This document shows positions 5,724 through 13,967 of a DNA stretch of 14,979 nucleotides, in pieces. Source of the stretch: Planctomycetaceae bacterium. Lineage in GTDB: Bacteria; Planctomycetota; Planctomycetia; Pirellulales; Thermoguttaceae. The stretch is from contig JAITST010000075.1 of the NCBI GenBank assembly GCA_031287585.1, forward strand, positions 1-14,979, read 5' to 3'. The notes under the pieces are model-generated. The model searched no databases, was not told the origin of the DNA, and worked only from the letters and a program-made list of their open reading frames with translations. Every line of letters begins with the position of its first letter. Within the stretch, counting starts at the first letter, position 1. The translations under genes and the position numbers were made by a program.

Positions 5724-8700
5724 TCAGATATAGTTAAGCATACTCATTTGAGCGAAGTTTGCAGATACTGACAGGGTTGCTTGGTAAGCCAATTGTTGCA
5801 TCAGGTAACCCATTGATACTGTTGCTATATTAATTTCGTGGAAGTCCAGCAATAACTGTTTGTTTTGTACTTCTTCGTTTGCCAGTTGCTCTGTTACAGA
5901 GTCTAAACTTATTTGACGTACTCCAATTTCGGCACGGGAGGTGTTTAACGTTGCCATTGCTCCGTCCAGCATACTTATCGCTCTTTCCATTTCTCTTGTG
6001 TCGTTGTTCATCATCGCTGTTTGTAAACGGATTACCGCAGTGTATAACGATTCGACTTCTTGCGGGTTTGGGTCACTGCCGGATAGCCGCGCGGCTTCGC
6101 CGCCTGTTAATTTTGTTGATGCCGCTTCGCTTGTCAACGTTACTATTCCTTTTCCGTTACTTGTACTGCCGTCAGCGTTCAGGGCGTTTTGTACGTCGAA
6201 CATTTGCCTTACAGTTTCACTTGCTTGCGACTGAAACAAACTCACCACATCGTTTGCAGTTGTGCTGCTTGGGTCTATTTCAAAACGTAATGTCTGGTTT
6301 ATCGCGTCCCACGTAAAACCCGGTTGACCTGAACCGCCCGCGGCGTTCATATCTACAAACTCAACCTTTACGCCGTTACCATACACTCCGTTTTGTTTTG
6401 CCAAAAACATTAACGACGAATTTTCGTTTGCACCCTGCAACGTTGCCGACGCGTTGTTTCCTGAATATGTCACCGTTCGATATTCCTCACCGCGCGGCAC
6501 AAGTCCCAAGTCAATTGCCGCCGTTGACAACAACTCGCGGTCAACACGTGTCGTACCAGTTCCGAAACTGTTGTCCACTAACTCAATTCCGTTACCGTAT
6601 TGATTGAGACGCGCGGTCAGCAAACCGTCTTCGTTGGCACTGTTTTCGTTTATCAGATTGATAACATCGCCAATTGTCACCGCACTACCAATATCAATCT
6701 TCATCACCTTCCCGTCGTTACGTGTAATCGTAAAATCAATACCGCCGTCTGTACCGCCGCTCGTTTTTGTGAAGCCGTCATACACAACGCCGCTGCCGTC
6801 GTTCATTCCGTTTGTTGTATCAAGTTGCAAATCGAAAAACTGTTTTGGTCCCGGTTGTTTCTCAAATGCGTCGATAACGTCGCACGCTTTCGTTGTCCCC
6901 GCCACGATACCGATTGTTATACTTTTAGCGTCTTCATCCCACGCGATTGTCACCGCACCGTTCGGGTCTTCTGTCGGCACAAAGTTAATCGCGTAATCAT
7001 TCCAACTTTCACCTTCGTTCCGAGCAACCAAACGTAACGCACTGTTCGCGGACTTCGATTCGTAAACCGCCGCCGCGTTCGTACCGGGTCCGTCGTAATC
7101 CATCACGCCGCGTCCGTAGTCGAGCGAGTTGAGAACGGTTGAAGTTGTCAGCGAGCGAATGCCGAGTTGTGACGCTGTTCGTCCGCCGTTTTCACCAATC
7201 GCAAAGTCAGTGCCGCTTACTCGGCTGCGAACGTCAATACCGTTACCCGCCGCGTTGATTTCAGCAACGAGACCGAGCGACGGTTCGTTGAATACCGCAA
7301 GCAATTCACTAACCGTTTTGCAGTTGTCGAAGTTAATGACTGTTGTCTTACCGCCGTTGACAATTTCCAGTCCTGACGTTGTATCGAACGGTTCACCGGA
7401 GCCGTACTGCATCGTACCGTAATCGTAAGTGACACCGGGCAACAACGGAACGAGTCCGGTTCCTGCGGCTGCCGTTCCGCTTGACTTGTCGAGCGTGTCG
7501 AGTGACGCGGTTACGGGCGGAATTGTTCCTGCGGCGGACGCTTTGTTTATCGCGTCAACGATATTGTTTGCCGAAGTGTTGTCAGGATGAATATGAACGG
7601 TGATTTGCGTTTTCGCGGCATCGTAGTCGGCGTATTCGCTACCGGGTACGATTGCGCTATCGGACACGAAAACAATTTTCGTACCGTTGAGCGTCCAAAG
7701 TTTCTCACCGGTAACGGGGTCAATAACCGATTCGCCGTTTTGTTTCGCTTCGATGATTATGTCGTTGTTCGCTCCCTGAAAACGTAACGATGCCCGCGAC
7801 TTTGAACCGAACAAATCTTCGATGTTAGTTGTCGCGTCAACAATCGGATTGAGGTCGTTACCGCGTAACGTTGTACCGCTGCGGATTGGTTGTTTCGTGA
7901 GTATTCCAAGTTGATTGGCAACCATTCCTTTGCCGACTTCTTCAATACGCAACGTGCCGGGCGACTCTTCGCTCAACGTTATGCACAAGCCGTTTTCACT
8001 CAAACTTACCTGTACGTCCGCCGGTGCTTGCTCGGAAATTGCCCGTCTGACATCATTCATCGTTACACACTTGCTCAAGTCAATGTCAACACTTTTCGTT
8101 CCTTGCGAACTGGTGTATGATAACCGAATCGCTCCTTTGTCAACACCGTTACCGCCGTTCAATTTCGAGAGTAACGTGTTTGATGTGATTGCCGGATTTA
8201 AGTCAGTGATACCGCGAACAGGTTCGGAAATCGCGCCGAAAACATCCGCACCGTTCATATTTGAAAGCGACAACAACGCCGCGTCCGCCCACGTCGGAAT
8301 TGCTTGTTCGTTACCGTTATACGTAACCGAATACGTTCCGTTACTCCACGAAAACGGCATCGTTGTCGTTGCGGAACCCGCGAACAGGAAACGTCCCTGA
8401 TACTGTTTGTTGCCGAAGTCAAACAACGATTGTAACGTTTGATTGACAGTCTCGGCGAGCGATGTGCGTTGTGTTTGGCTGGTCGTTGTGTTAATCGCGT
8501 CAAGTCCCATCGAGCGAATGTCGTTAACAAGCGAGCCGATTTGCGAGAGTGCGTTATCGGTCGCGGTTAAGTACGACTGCGACGATTTGACGTTGGTAGA
8601 ATTTTGTTCGCGGCGTTGCATATCCGCTTGCGTCGTGAGCGTGACGGACGAATCAAACGGTGCTTCGCTGCCGTACTGATAACGAACTTGCGTCTCCAAT

Positions 8701-8813
8701 TGCCGCTCATACATTGCCATCATCGTCTGCTGATAATTCAGCGACGTTAGCGAGTTAGTATATTGAAGCGGCATGCTGACACGGCTGTAACTCAATGGTG
8801 AAATGGACGACAT
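5724..8813 (-). CDS. flgL: Flagellar hook-associated protein 3 (FlgL), expanded form
   Basis: A predicted 1029-residue protein; enterobacterial FlgL has about 317. It forms the outer of the two junction rings between hook and filament, is exported by the flagellar type III system, and adapts the hook to flagellin. The N-terminal coiled D0/D1 region (1-150) contains NSLTSLNYQQTMMAMYERQLE and the flagellin/FlgL motif YQGRFLFAGSATT (138-150). The C-terminal helices (915-1029: YTAVIRLQTAMMNND..., EINIATVSMGYLMQQLAYQA) match the conserved end. The centre (about 225-880) is three alternating pairs of two beta-rich units: type A, flagellin-IN-like, with VTxxDVxxxI at about 250, 498 and 711, each followed by a LGI/LGL block; and type B, with [IL]xxxI...ANDVVxxF at about 404, 632 and 842. 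It is downstream of flgK on the same strand with a 48-base gap, so probably one operon. No clear Shine-Dalgarno precedes the ATG. Confidence 0.93.
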   Translation of the reverse strand: MSSISPLSYSRVSMPLQYTNSLTSLNYQQTMMAMYERQLETQVRYQYGSEAPFDSSVTLTTQADMQRREQNSTNVKSSQSYLTATDNALSQIGSLVNDIRSMGLDAINTTTSQTQRTSLAETVNQTLQSLFDFGNKQYQGRFLFAGSATTTMPFSWSNGTYSVTYNGNEQAIPTWADAALLSLSNMNGADVFGAISEPVRGITDLNPAITSNTLLSKLNGGNGVDKGAIRLSYTSSQGTKSVDIDLSKCVTMNDVRRAISEQAPADVQVSLSENGLCITLSEESPGTLRIEEVGKGMVANQLGILTKQPIRSGTTLRGNDLNPIVDATTNIEDLFGSKSRASLRFQGANNDIIIEAKQNGESVIDPVTGEKLWTLNGTKIVFVSDSAIVPGSEYADYDAAKTQITVHIHPDNTSANNIVDAINKASAAGTIPPVTASLDTLDKSSGTAAAGTGLVPLLPGVTYDYGTMQYGSGEPFDTTSGLEIVNGGKTTVINFDNCKTVSELLAVFNEPSLGLVAEINAAGNGIDVRSRVSGTDFAIGENGGRTASQLGIRSLTTSTVLNSLDYGRGVMDYDGPGTNAAAVYESKSANSALRLVARNEGESWNDYAINFVPTEDPNGAVTIAWDEDAKSITIGIVAGTTKACDVIDAFEKQPGPKQFFDLQLDTTNGMNDGSGVVYDGFTKTSGGTDGGIDFTITRNDGKVMKIDIGSAVTIGDVINLINENSANEDGLLTARLNQYGNGIELVDNSFGTGTTRVDRELLSTAAIDLGLVPRGEEYRTVTYSGNNASATLQGANENSSLMFLAKQNGVYGNGVKVEFVDMNAAGGSGQPGFTWDAINQTLRFEIDPSSTTANDVVSLFQSQASETVRQMFDVQNALNADGSTSNGKGIVTLTSEAASTKLTGGEAARLSGSDPNPQEVESLYTAVIRLQTAMMNNDTREMERAISMLDGAMATLNTSRAEIGVRQISLDSVTEQLANEEVQNKQLLLDFHEINIATVSMGYLMQQLAYQATLSVSANFAQMSMLNYI

Positions 8814-8861
8814 AATGTTGTTATGGTTAGTTAAATTTTGCGTGATTTTTGATTTATGATT

Positions 8862-10601
8862 TTACATTGTCAGCAACGTTTCCAGCATCTCATTTACTAT
8901 TGATACCAACTTTGACGCTGCCTGATAACTTCTTTGGAATACTAACAGGTTGATTGTCTCGTCGTCTATGTTTACGCCGGAGACTGATTGACGTTGAGTT
9001 AGCAACGACGATTGGTACGAAATATCAGCGGCGGATATTGCTTTTACTGTACCGGCGGCGATTGAATTGCGGTCGATAATTGACTGATAACTTTGCGTTA
9101 TCGACTTGTTCCCCAACGATTCCTTCATTGTCTCCGGCATCGCCGCCAACTCTACCGCCGTTAGCGTGTCAGTTCCAATACCGTTTCTACTCGCGGCGAA
9201 CTTACTTGGGTCACTGTGTAATTGCTGATTAACACTAATATCCGAACTGCCCGTTCCCGTAAAGAAAACGTTTATCCCCAACGCCGCCAGCACTCCGCTT
9301 GTATCGTTCGCAAATGAGAACGATATGTCCGGCGAATCGGACGTTATACGCAACTCGTTTCGTGACGTTAGCGTCGCTGAAATACCGGATATGTCGTTTA
9401 TCGCTGTAACCAAATCGTCGAGCGACGTACCTTCAGACGGTTGCGGCGGCTGCAACGCAAACGGGTCTGACACGGTAATGTCATGGAGTTGAACGTCGAT
9501 TCTGCTGTCTATCGTGACACCCGTTTTCGTGTTCGTTATCAACAAGTTGAACGTTCCGTTTTCCGGCGTGAACGATAACCCCGCCTCGTTGAGCGGAACA
9601 GTTGTGTCACTGACAGCCGACAAACTTGTCAAGTCATTGTAACCCGTCAAACCTTGTCCTGATGTATAAATCGAGTTAAATTCTGTAATCAAATCGTTTG
9701 CGAAGGTGTTGAACTGCGACGCGAATCCGCCGAGTACAACGTCACGGCTCGCGTACAAACCTTTTACCGTCCCGCTCGTTGCGCTAAGCGGTGCGCTGAA
9801 CGGTGCGATTGTCAACTCCGCTTTCGGTGTACCGTTTTGGTTATCGCGGTACTCGACAAACACTTCGTTACGTAAACCTTCACTGACTAAAATATCGCCG
9901 CCGCAGGTTACTGTCACCGCGCCGGTGTCGGCGTTTTCGGTTACTTTGATGTTGATAAGTTGCGAGAGTTTGTCGAGGGCGACGTAACGTTCATCGCGTA
10001 ACGTAACCGCTTGCGTACCGGGCGACTGACCGGCTTCGAGACGAGCGATGTCTTTGTTCAACTGCTGAATCGTTGACGTGAGTAAGTTGATTTCTTCGGC
10101 GGCGGACGCGATTGACTTATTAATGTCTTCCTCCATCGCGGTGATTGCGGTGTCGATAGATTTGATTTTGTCCGCGAGTTCCTGACCGTACTGAACAACC
10201 ATTTCGCGGTTCGTTAAATTTTCCGGTTGGTTTAGTACGTTTGCAATTGACGCAAAAAACGTTTCGAGTGACGAACTCACGTCGTTAGTTGTCATCTCGT
10301 TCAAAACGGTTTCAAGATGCGAGTACCAGTTACTTTGTGTTGCCGAATTTGCTGTATCGCTTTGCGCGTTGCGAAGGCGTTCTTCGAGATACTGGTCAAT
10401 GATTTGTGTTACGCCGAGCGATTGCGCACCGGTACCGATGTTTCCTTGCGGCGACGTTTTACTTAACGCCGTACCGATGTTCAATTGTTCACGAATGTAC
10501 CCCGCCGTGTTGACGTTCGACATATTCTGACCGGCAACCTGTATTCCGAGCGACGAAACATTAAGTCCCGTGCTGGCTGAGTAGAGTGTGTCAAAAAGCA
10601 T
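8862..10601 (-). CDS. flgK: Flagellar hook-associated protein 1 (FlgK)
   Basis: A predicted 579-residue protein, close to the usual FlgK size (about 550). It forms the inner hook-filament junction ring next to the hook protein. The N-terminus MLFDTLYSASTGLNVSSLGI with AGQNMSNVNTAGY (23-35) is the flagellar rod/hook-family motif. A long helical region follows (about 70-200, including ITAMEEDINKSIASAAEE). The last 40 residues (IDDETINLLVFQRSYQAASK, then LVSIVNEMLETLL) are the conserved Flg_bbr_C coiled-coil end. The middle beta-domain carries SGTVKGLYASRDVVL, seen in many FlgK proteins. It is first in the flgK-flgL unit. A sigma28-like promoter lies 63 bases upstream of the ATG, and no clear Shine-Dalgarno is visible. 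Confidence 0.95.
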   Translation of the reverse strand: MLFDTLYSASTGLNVSSLGIQVAGQNMSNVNTAGYIREQLNIGTALSKTSPQGNIGTGAQSLGVTQIIDQYLEERLRNAQSDTANSATQSNWYSHLETVLNEMTTNDVSSSLETFFASIANVLNQPENLTNREMVVQYGQELADKIKSIDTAITAMEEDINKSIASAAEEINLLTSTIQQLNKDIARLEAGQSPGTQAVTLRDERYVALDKLSQLINIKVTENADTGAVTVTCGGDILVSEGLRNEVFVEYRDNQNGTPKAELTIAPFSAPLSATSGTVKGLYASRDVVLGGFASQFNTFANDLITEFNSIYTSGQGLTGYNDLTSLSAVSDTTVPLNEAGLSFTPENGTFNLLITNTKTGVTIDSRIDVQLHDITVSDPFALQPPQPSEGTSLDDLVTAINDISGISATLTSRNELRITSDSPDISFSFANDTSGVLAALGINVFFTGTGSSDISVNQQLHSDPSKFAASRNGIGTDTLTAVELAAMPETMKESLGNKSITQSYQSIIDRNSIAAGTVKAISAADISYQSSLLTQRQSVSGVNIDDETINLLVFQRSYQAASKLVSIVNEMLETLLTM

Positions 10602-10663
10602 ATTTTGGCTCGACTTTAACGATTATGTTGAGTTTACGGCAAACACTTCGCTGTATTCTGTTT

Positions 10664-10690
10664 TTATCGTCATAAATGATACAAACGCTT
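10664..10690 (-). promoter_or_regulatory. Candidate sigma28 (FliA) promoter of flgK-flgL
   Basis: Reading the minus strand, AAGCGTTT (10690-10683), an 11-base spacer and GACGATAA (10671-10664) resemble the flagellar sigma28 consensus TAAAGTTT-N11-GCCGATAA, with 5 of 8 and 7 of 8 matches and exact spacing. The ATG of flgK lies 62 bases further on. flgK and flgL are late flagellar genes in many bacteria, so the context fits. Confidence 0.5.
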
Positions 10691-11016
10691 GATTGTGGAC
10701 AACTAGAAAAATTGGAAAAATTGAAATATAAACTAGAAAAAATGGGTAAATAATCTATTTTCTATGAATAAAGCCCACCGTACACCAAAACGCAAGTTAA
10801 ACTCCGTGAACTGCGCGGGGTGAGATATGATATTCGCGGTCGTAAACCGTGAGGGACAGGTACGGGTGACGCTTGCGTTGAGGAGTATTTCGTTCCGCCC
10901 GTTCGGCGCGGCGATGTCTATCGGGTGGAGAATTGTTCATCCATACAGTCCCGTATGACGTATATGGATAATTCAAACCTCGCAAATTCCGTTCACAACG
11001 ATAGTGAGTCAGTGTG
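10691..11016. other. Intergenic stretch without a confident gene
   Basis: The left part (10700-10770) is AT-rich with repeated TAGAAAAA/TGGAAAAA/TTGAAA words. The rest is more GC-rich. Two short plus-strand frames are visible. One is 10827-10958 (43 codons, ATG preceded by GGGGTGAG at 10817-10824). The other is open from 10853 to a TGA at 11015-11017 that overlaps the ATG of the following regulator (TGATG); its only starts are a GTG at 10925 and later ATGs. Neither product is recognisable. A small stem CATAC/GTATG lies near 10942-10957. No minus-strand gene is convincing. Confidence 0.4.
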
Positions 11017-11574
11017 ATGTCAAACCAAATGATAAATAATATGTCGAGTGCGATTCCGCTGGAAGCATCGGTATTACCTGTGCCGCCTTTGTCTGCGGTT
11101 AGTGTTTTGTTTCCGAAGTTACATCGGGTTTCGGAGGTTAGACGTATGCAAAACATATCACTGGCGGTAGTGGCACAACAACTGGGGATAAGTGTCGTGG
11201 AGGCACGTGAACAGGAACAGCCGGATTCTGATATGACAATCGCCCAATTGCGGCGCTGGCAGGAGTGTTTGGGTGTCCCGATAGCGGAACTTCTGATAGA
11301 CCTAGACGAATATCCAGACAATCCAATACGCCGTCGCGGTGAGTTGGTACGTGTGATGAAAAGTGCGAAGACGATTCTGGAACGCAGCAAAGAAAGTTCA
11401 ACAAAAATAATGGCACAAAATCTGGTTGACCAACTGATAGAAATAATGCCGGAACTGGCATTTATCACGTCGTGGCCTTCGGTAGGACAGTCGAGAGAGC
11501 CAAAGGACATAGGATTGGCGGGCAAATACAGATTCGACCCCAATATAGCAAAAATGTTAGAAAACGGGCAGTGA
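11017..11574 (+). CDS. XRE-type helix-turn-helix regulator
   Basis: A predicted 185-residue protein starting at the ATG at 11017 (an adjacent GTG at 11014 is also possible). Residues about 36-95 form a Cro/C1-type HTH: LHRVSEVRRMQNISLAVVAQ, QLGISVVEAREQEQ, then the helix pair MTIAQLRRWQECLGVPIAEL. The C-terminal half is helical (GELVRVMKSAKTILERSK, MAQNLVDQLIEIMPEL) and probably serves oligomerisation. The tail has WPSVGQSREPKDIG, which looks like a planctomycete-specific extension. The likely role is DNA-binding regulation. It is divergent from flgK-flgL, so an effect on flagellar genes is possible but unproven. The start overlaps an upstream TGA as TGATG, suggesting translational coupling to a short upstream frame. 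Confidence 0.8.
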   Translation: MSNQMINNMSSAIPLEASVLPVPPLSAVSVLFPKLHRVSEVRRMQNISLAVVAQQLGISVVEAREQEQPDSDMTIAQLRRWQECLGVPIAELLIDLDEYPDNPIRRRGELVRVMKSAKTILERSKESSTKIMAQNLVDQLIEIMPELAFITSWPSVGQSREPKDIGLAGKYRFDPNIAKMLENGQ

Positions 11575-11878
11575 AATATTAGTACCGATAATCGTTCCCC
11601 GTTCCATTGATAGTCGTGACTCTTGTTTTATGCAGTGAACGAATACCTCAATAAAATTAACCATACTGTGCACGGTTGAAAATTGTTTGTGTCGTGATGT
11701 GGTCGTAACCAAACTTAATTCGGATAAACAAAAGACAAACAACTTGCCTACTGGGGTTTTAAGCAAAAGTATTATCACATCTCCCTCGCTTGTTGGTAAG
11801 CATTTCACGGCGATTTGTTTCAGTTTGGCGATTCGTCCCGCGTGTCGCCATCAATTCCAGCAAGTCGAAGAGCCGTAA
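11575..11878. other. Intergenic/degenerate stretch before the histidine kinase
   Basis: No confident gene. The kinase reading frame is open here from 11639 to the TAA at 11876-11878, but the product (for example KQKTNNLPTGVLSKS) has no recognisable domain and no ATG. The last residues before the stop, HQFQQVEEP, are glutamine/glutamate-rich and would join smoothly with the EYKQAEQEREQK that follows. This may be the eroded N-terminal part of the kinase. Confidence 0.4.
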
Positions 11879-12121
11879 GAGTACAAACAAGCCGAACAGG
11901 AAAGAGAACAAAAAGCACTCAAACTACAAAGCAATCTTCTCGAAGCTACCTTTCGTGCTTCCGATGACGGACTCTTTGCCGTCATTGATGGTATCTTACC
12001 TATCGCAAATCCAGCGTACGATGAATTTTTTCCCGGTTGGGTACAAATTTGCCGATACGGTCAGCCGCTTGAAGAAATATGGGCGTTCTATGATAAGTAC
12101 GTCATTGATACCGATTATAAA
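11879..12121 (+). pseudogene. N-terminal coiled coil and PAS half of the kinase, cut off by an in-frame TAA
   Basis: In the same frame as the ATG at 12122, 81 sense codons run upstream to a TAA at 11876-11878 with no ATG, GTG or TTG among them. They encode EYKQAEQEREQKALKLQ (a helical linker), then LLEATFRASDDGLFAVIDG and IANPAYDEFFPGW, the classic start of a PAS domain. This domain is completed only after 12122 by GIIHLRNGKFIHITGQFIE and FWTLQDITQRTE. The ATG at 12122 is therefore inside the PAS fold and has no ribosome site. Most likely a longer kinase gene acquired a stop (for example CAA or GAA to TAA). Stop-codon readthrough or sequence error are alternatives. Confidence 0.7.
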
Positions 12122-13816
12122 ATGTCACTGATATCTAATCTCCGTAAGACCCATGAGACGCAAAGCGGTATCATTCATCTTCGTAACGGTAAATTCATTC
12201 ACATAACCGGACAATTTATTGAGACAGGTTTCGGTAAAAGCGGCGAAGCGGAATTCTGGACGCTTCAGGATATTACCCAACGAACCGAATATGAACAATC
12301 GCTTGAAATTCAGCAAAAGGCGATGGAACATATCTCGCTTGCGATTTGCCGAGTGTCAAAAACGGGGCAGTTCATTTATGCTAATCACAGTGCCGCAAAA
12401 CTGCTTGGTTGCGGTACAGCGGAAGAGTTGCTCGGTCGGAGCGTTTGGGAATTTGGTCCGTCCAAAAATCAGGATGATTGGGAAACATATTGGCAAAGTA
12501 TTGTCGAAGTGAACTCAATTGCCGTCAACGGTGACATCCGCCGTCTGGACGGTTCTACATTTACGGCAAACATTCACTGCGACCACGTCGAATATGAAGG
12601 AAAAGAATTTGCTGCCTGTTGTATTCAAGACCTGACCGAACAAACGAGACGTATCGCTGCCGAACAAGCAACGGGCGCGAAGTCACAATTTCTCGCTTCG
12701 ATGAGTCACGAAATCCGAACGCCGCTCAACGGTATCATCGGTTTTTCAGACTTGCTTATGAGTACCGAGTTAGACGCGACACAGTTGCAGTACGTCAAGT
12801 TGCTGCAAACTTCCGGCGGGTATCTGCTGTCGCTAATAAACGATATTCTTGACTTCTCAAAAATCGAAGCGGGTAAACTTGAAATCGAAAACATTGAGAT
12901 TGATTTAACGCAACTCATTCACGGAGTTGTCGGGATGTTGACACCGAAGGCAAACGAAAAGGCAATAGAAATAAGTTGCGATATTGTAAACAAGTTACCG
13001 GAAATTGTCATCGGCGACCCAGTGCGGCTTCGGCAAGTGCTGGTCAATTTGGTGAGTAACGCGATTAAGTTCACCGGACAGGGCTTTGTACGAATTGTCG
13101 CCGAAACATTGAAAGACGCGGCTGTCGGCGGCGAAGTGCAAGTCAAATTTTCGTGTATTGATTCCGGTATCGGTATTCCGTCGGAAGGAATCAGCAAGTT
13201 GTTCAAATCGTTTTCGCAAGTCGAAGCGGGAACGACGCGGAAGTACGGCGGTACCGGTTTGGGATTGGCGATTTGTAAACAACTCGTCGGTTTGATGGGC
13301 GGCGAAATCGCCGTGAAAAGTACGGAGAATGTTGGTTCGGAATTTTGGTTTGTGTTACCGTTCAAAAAAGGAATAGCGAGACAGCAGACAGTTGTCGCTC
13401 AACCAGTTAGCCTCGATACCGAAGACACGGCTTTCTTTGCTGATTGCGGTACGATTTTAGTCGCTGACGACAACAAGATTAACCAGATTGTTGCTGGTGA
13501 AATTCTGAAACGGGCGGGATTCAAATTTGATGTAGTCGATAACGGGCAAGAGGCAGTTGACGCAGTCAGAAACAAAAAATACGCGGTCGTTTTGATGGAC
13601 TGCCAAATGCCGGTACTGAACGGCTACGAGGCAACGAAGCAGATTCGGAAAATGGAAACCGACACACACATCCCGATTATCGCTCTAACGGCAAACGTTA
13701 TGAAGGAAGACGCGCAGATGTGTCTGGATGCTGGTATGAACAGTTATTGTGCAAAGCCGATAGACCCGCCGGAGTTGATGGCGGAGATTAGACGGCAGTT
13801 AGGATTGAAACAGTAA
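12122..13816 (+). CDS. Hybrid sensor histidine kinase (PAS-PAS-HisKA-HATPase-REC), possibly 5'-truncated
   Basis: 564 residues from the first ATG. Part of a first PAS lies at 1-55 (its start is upstream of the ATG), and a second PAS at about 62-175 (ISLAICRVSKTGQFIYANHS, AACCIQDLTEQTRR). The HisKA domain has SMSHEIRTPLNG with phospho-acceptor His196. The ATPase has N-box N313 (LVSNAIKFT), G1 DSGIG (347-351), F-box FKSF and G2 YGGTGLGLA. A C-terminal receiver (about 443-562) has the acidic pair D449-D450, phospho-site D493 (LMDCQMPVLNG), T523 and K545, all conserved. Catalysis and phosphorelay residues are intact. No transmembrane segment is visible, so it is probably cytoplasmic. No cognate regulator gene is adjacent, and the final output is unknown. 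The ATG is unlikely to be the native start (no Shine-Dalgarno; it lies inside a PAS domain). Confidence 0.88.
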   Translation: MSLISNLRKTHETQSGIIHLRNGKFIHITGQFIETGFGKSGEAEFWTLQDITQRTEYEQSLEIQQKAMEHISLAICRVSKTGQFIYANHSAAKLLGCGTAEELLGRSVWEFGPSKNQDDWETYWQSIVEVNSIAVNGDIRRLDGSTFTANIHCDHVEYEGKEFAACCIQDLTEQTRRIAAEQATGAKSQFLASMSHEIRTPLNGIIGFSDLLMSTELDATQLQYVKLLQTSGGYLLSLINDILDFSKIEAGKLEIENIEIDLTQLIHGVVGMLTPKANEKAIEISCDIVNKLPEIVIGDPVRLRQVLVNLVSNAIKFTGQGFVRIVAETLKDAAVGGEVQVKFSCIDSGIGIPSEGISKLFKSFSQVEAGTTRKYGGTGLGLAICKQLVGLMGGEIAVKSTENVGSEFWFVLPFKKGIARQQTVVAQPVSLDTEDTAFFADCGTILVADDNKINQIVAGEILKRAGFKFDVVDNGQEAVDAVRNKKYAVVLMDCQMPVLNGYEATKQIRKMETDTHIPIIALTANVMKEDAQMCLDAGMNSYCAKPIDPPELMAEIRRQLGLKQ

Positions 13817-13859
13817 CTGCAACCCAAAACGGGGTGACGGTAACATTGGCTTGTCTGTG

Positions 13860-13887
13860 TTGACATAGTTGGCTTATCGACTAAAAT
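13860..13887 (+). promoter_or_regulatory. Candidate promoter of the GYF_2 gene
   Basis: TTGACA (13860-13865, consensus) and TAAAAT (13882-13887) have 16-bp spacing in the 151-base gap after the kinase. The leader would be about 74 bases. No terminator for the kinase is evident in this gap. Confidence 0.4.
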
Positions 13888-13967
13888 TTAGCGGAAGATA
13901 TTTTCAACCGGATGCGTTATGATTTCCATTGTCTGGTTTCATTCACTTTTTACTCCATTGGTGTAAC

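Noticed and set aside
6604..6996. Long plus-strand frames opposite flgL (also 7915-8400 and 5879-6316)
   Set aside because: Antisense shadows of a clearly coding flgL frame; the products are low-complexity Ser/Pro/Val or Leu/Arg-rich.
10797..11543. Minus-strand open frame of 248 codons opposite the XRE gene
   Set aside because: The product is Arg/Ser/Cys-rich with no domain, and it is antisense to a recognisable HTH protein. It is a shadow frame.
11557..11808. Minus-strand frame of 83 codons between the XRE gene and the kinase
   Set aside because: No ribosome site and no recognisable domain, and it overlaps the 3' end of the XRE gene. Not supported as a gene.
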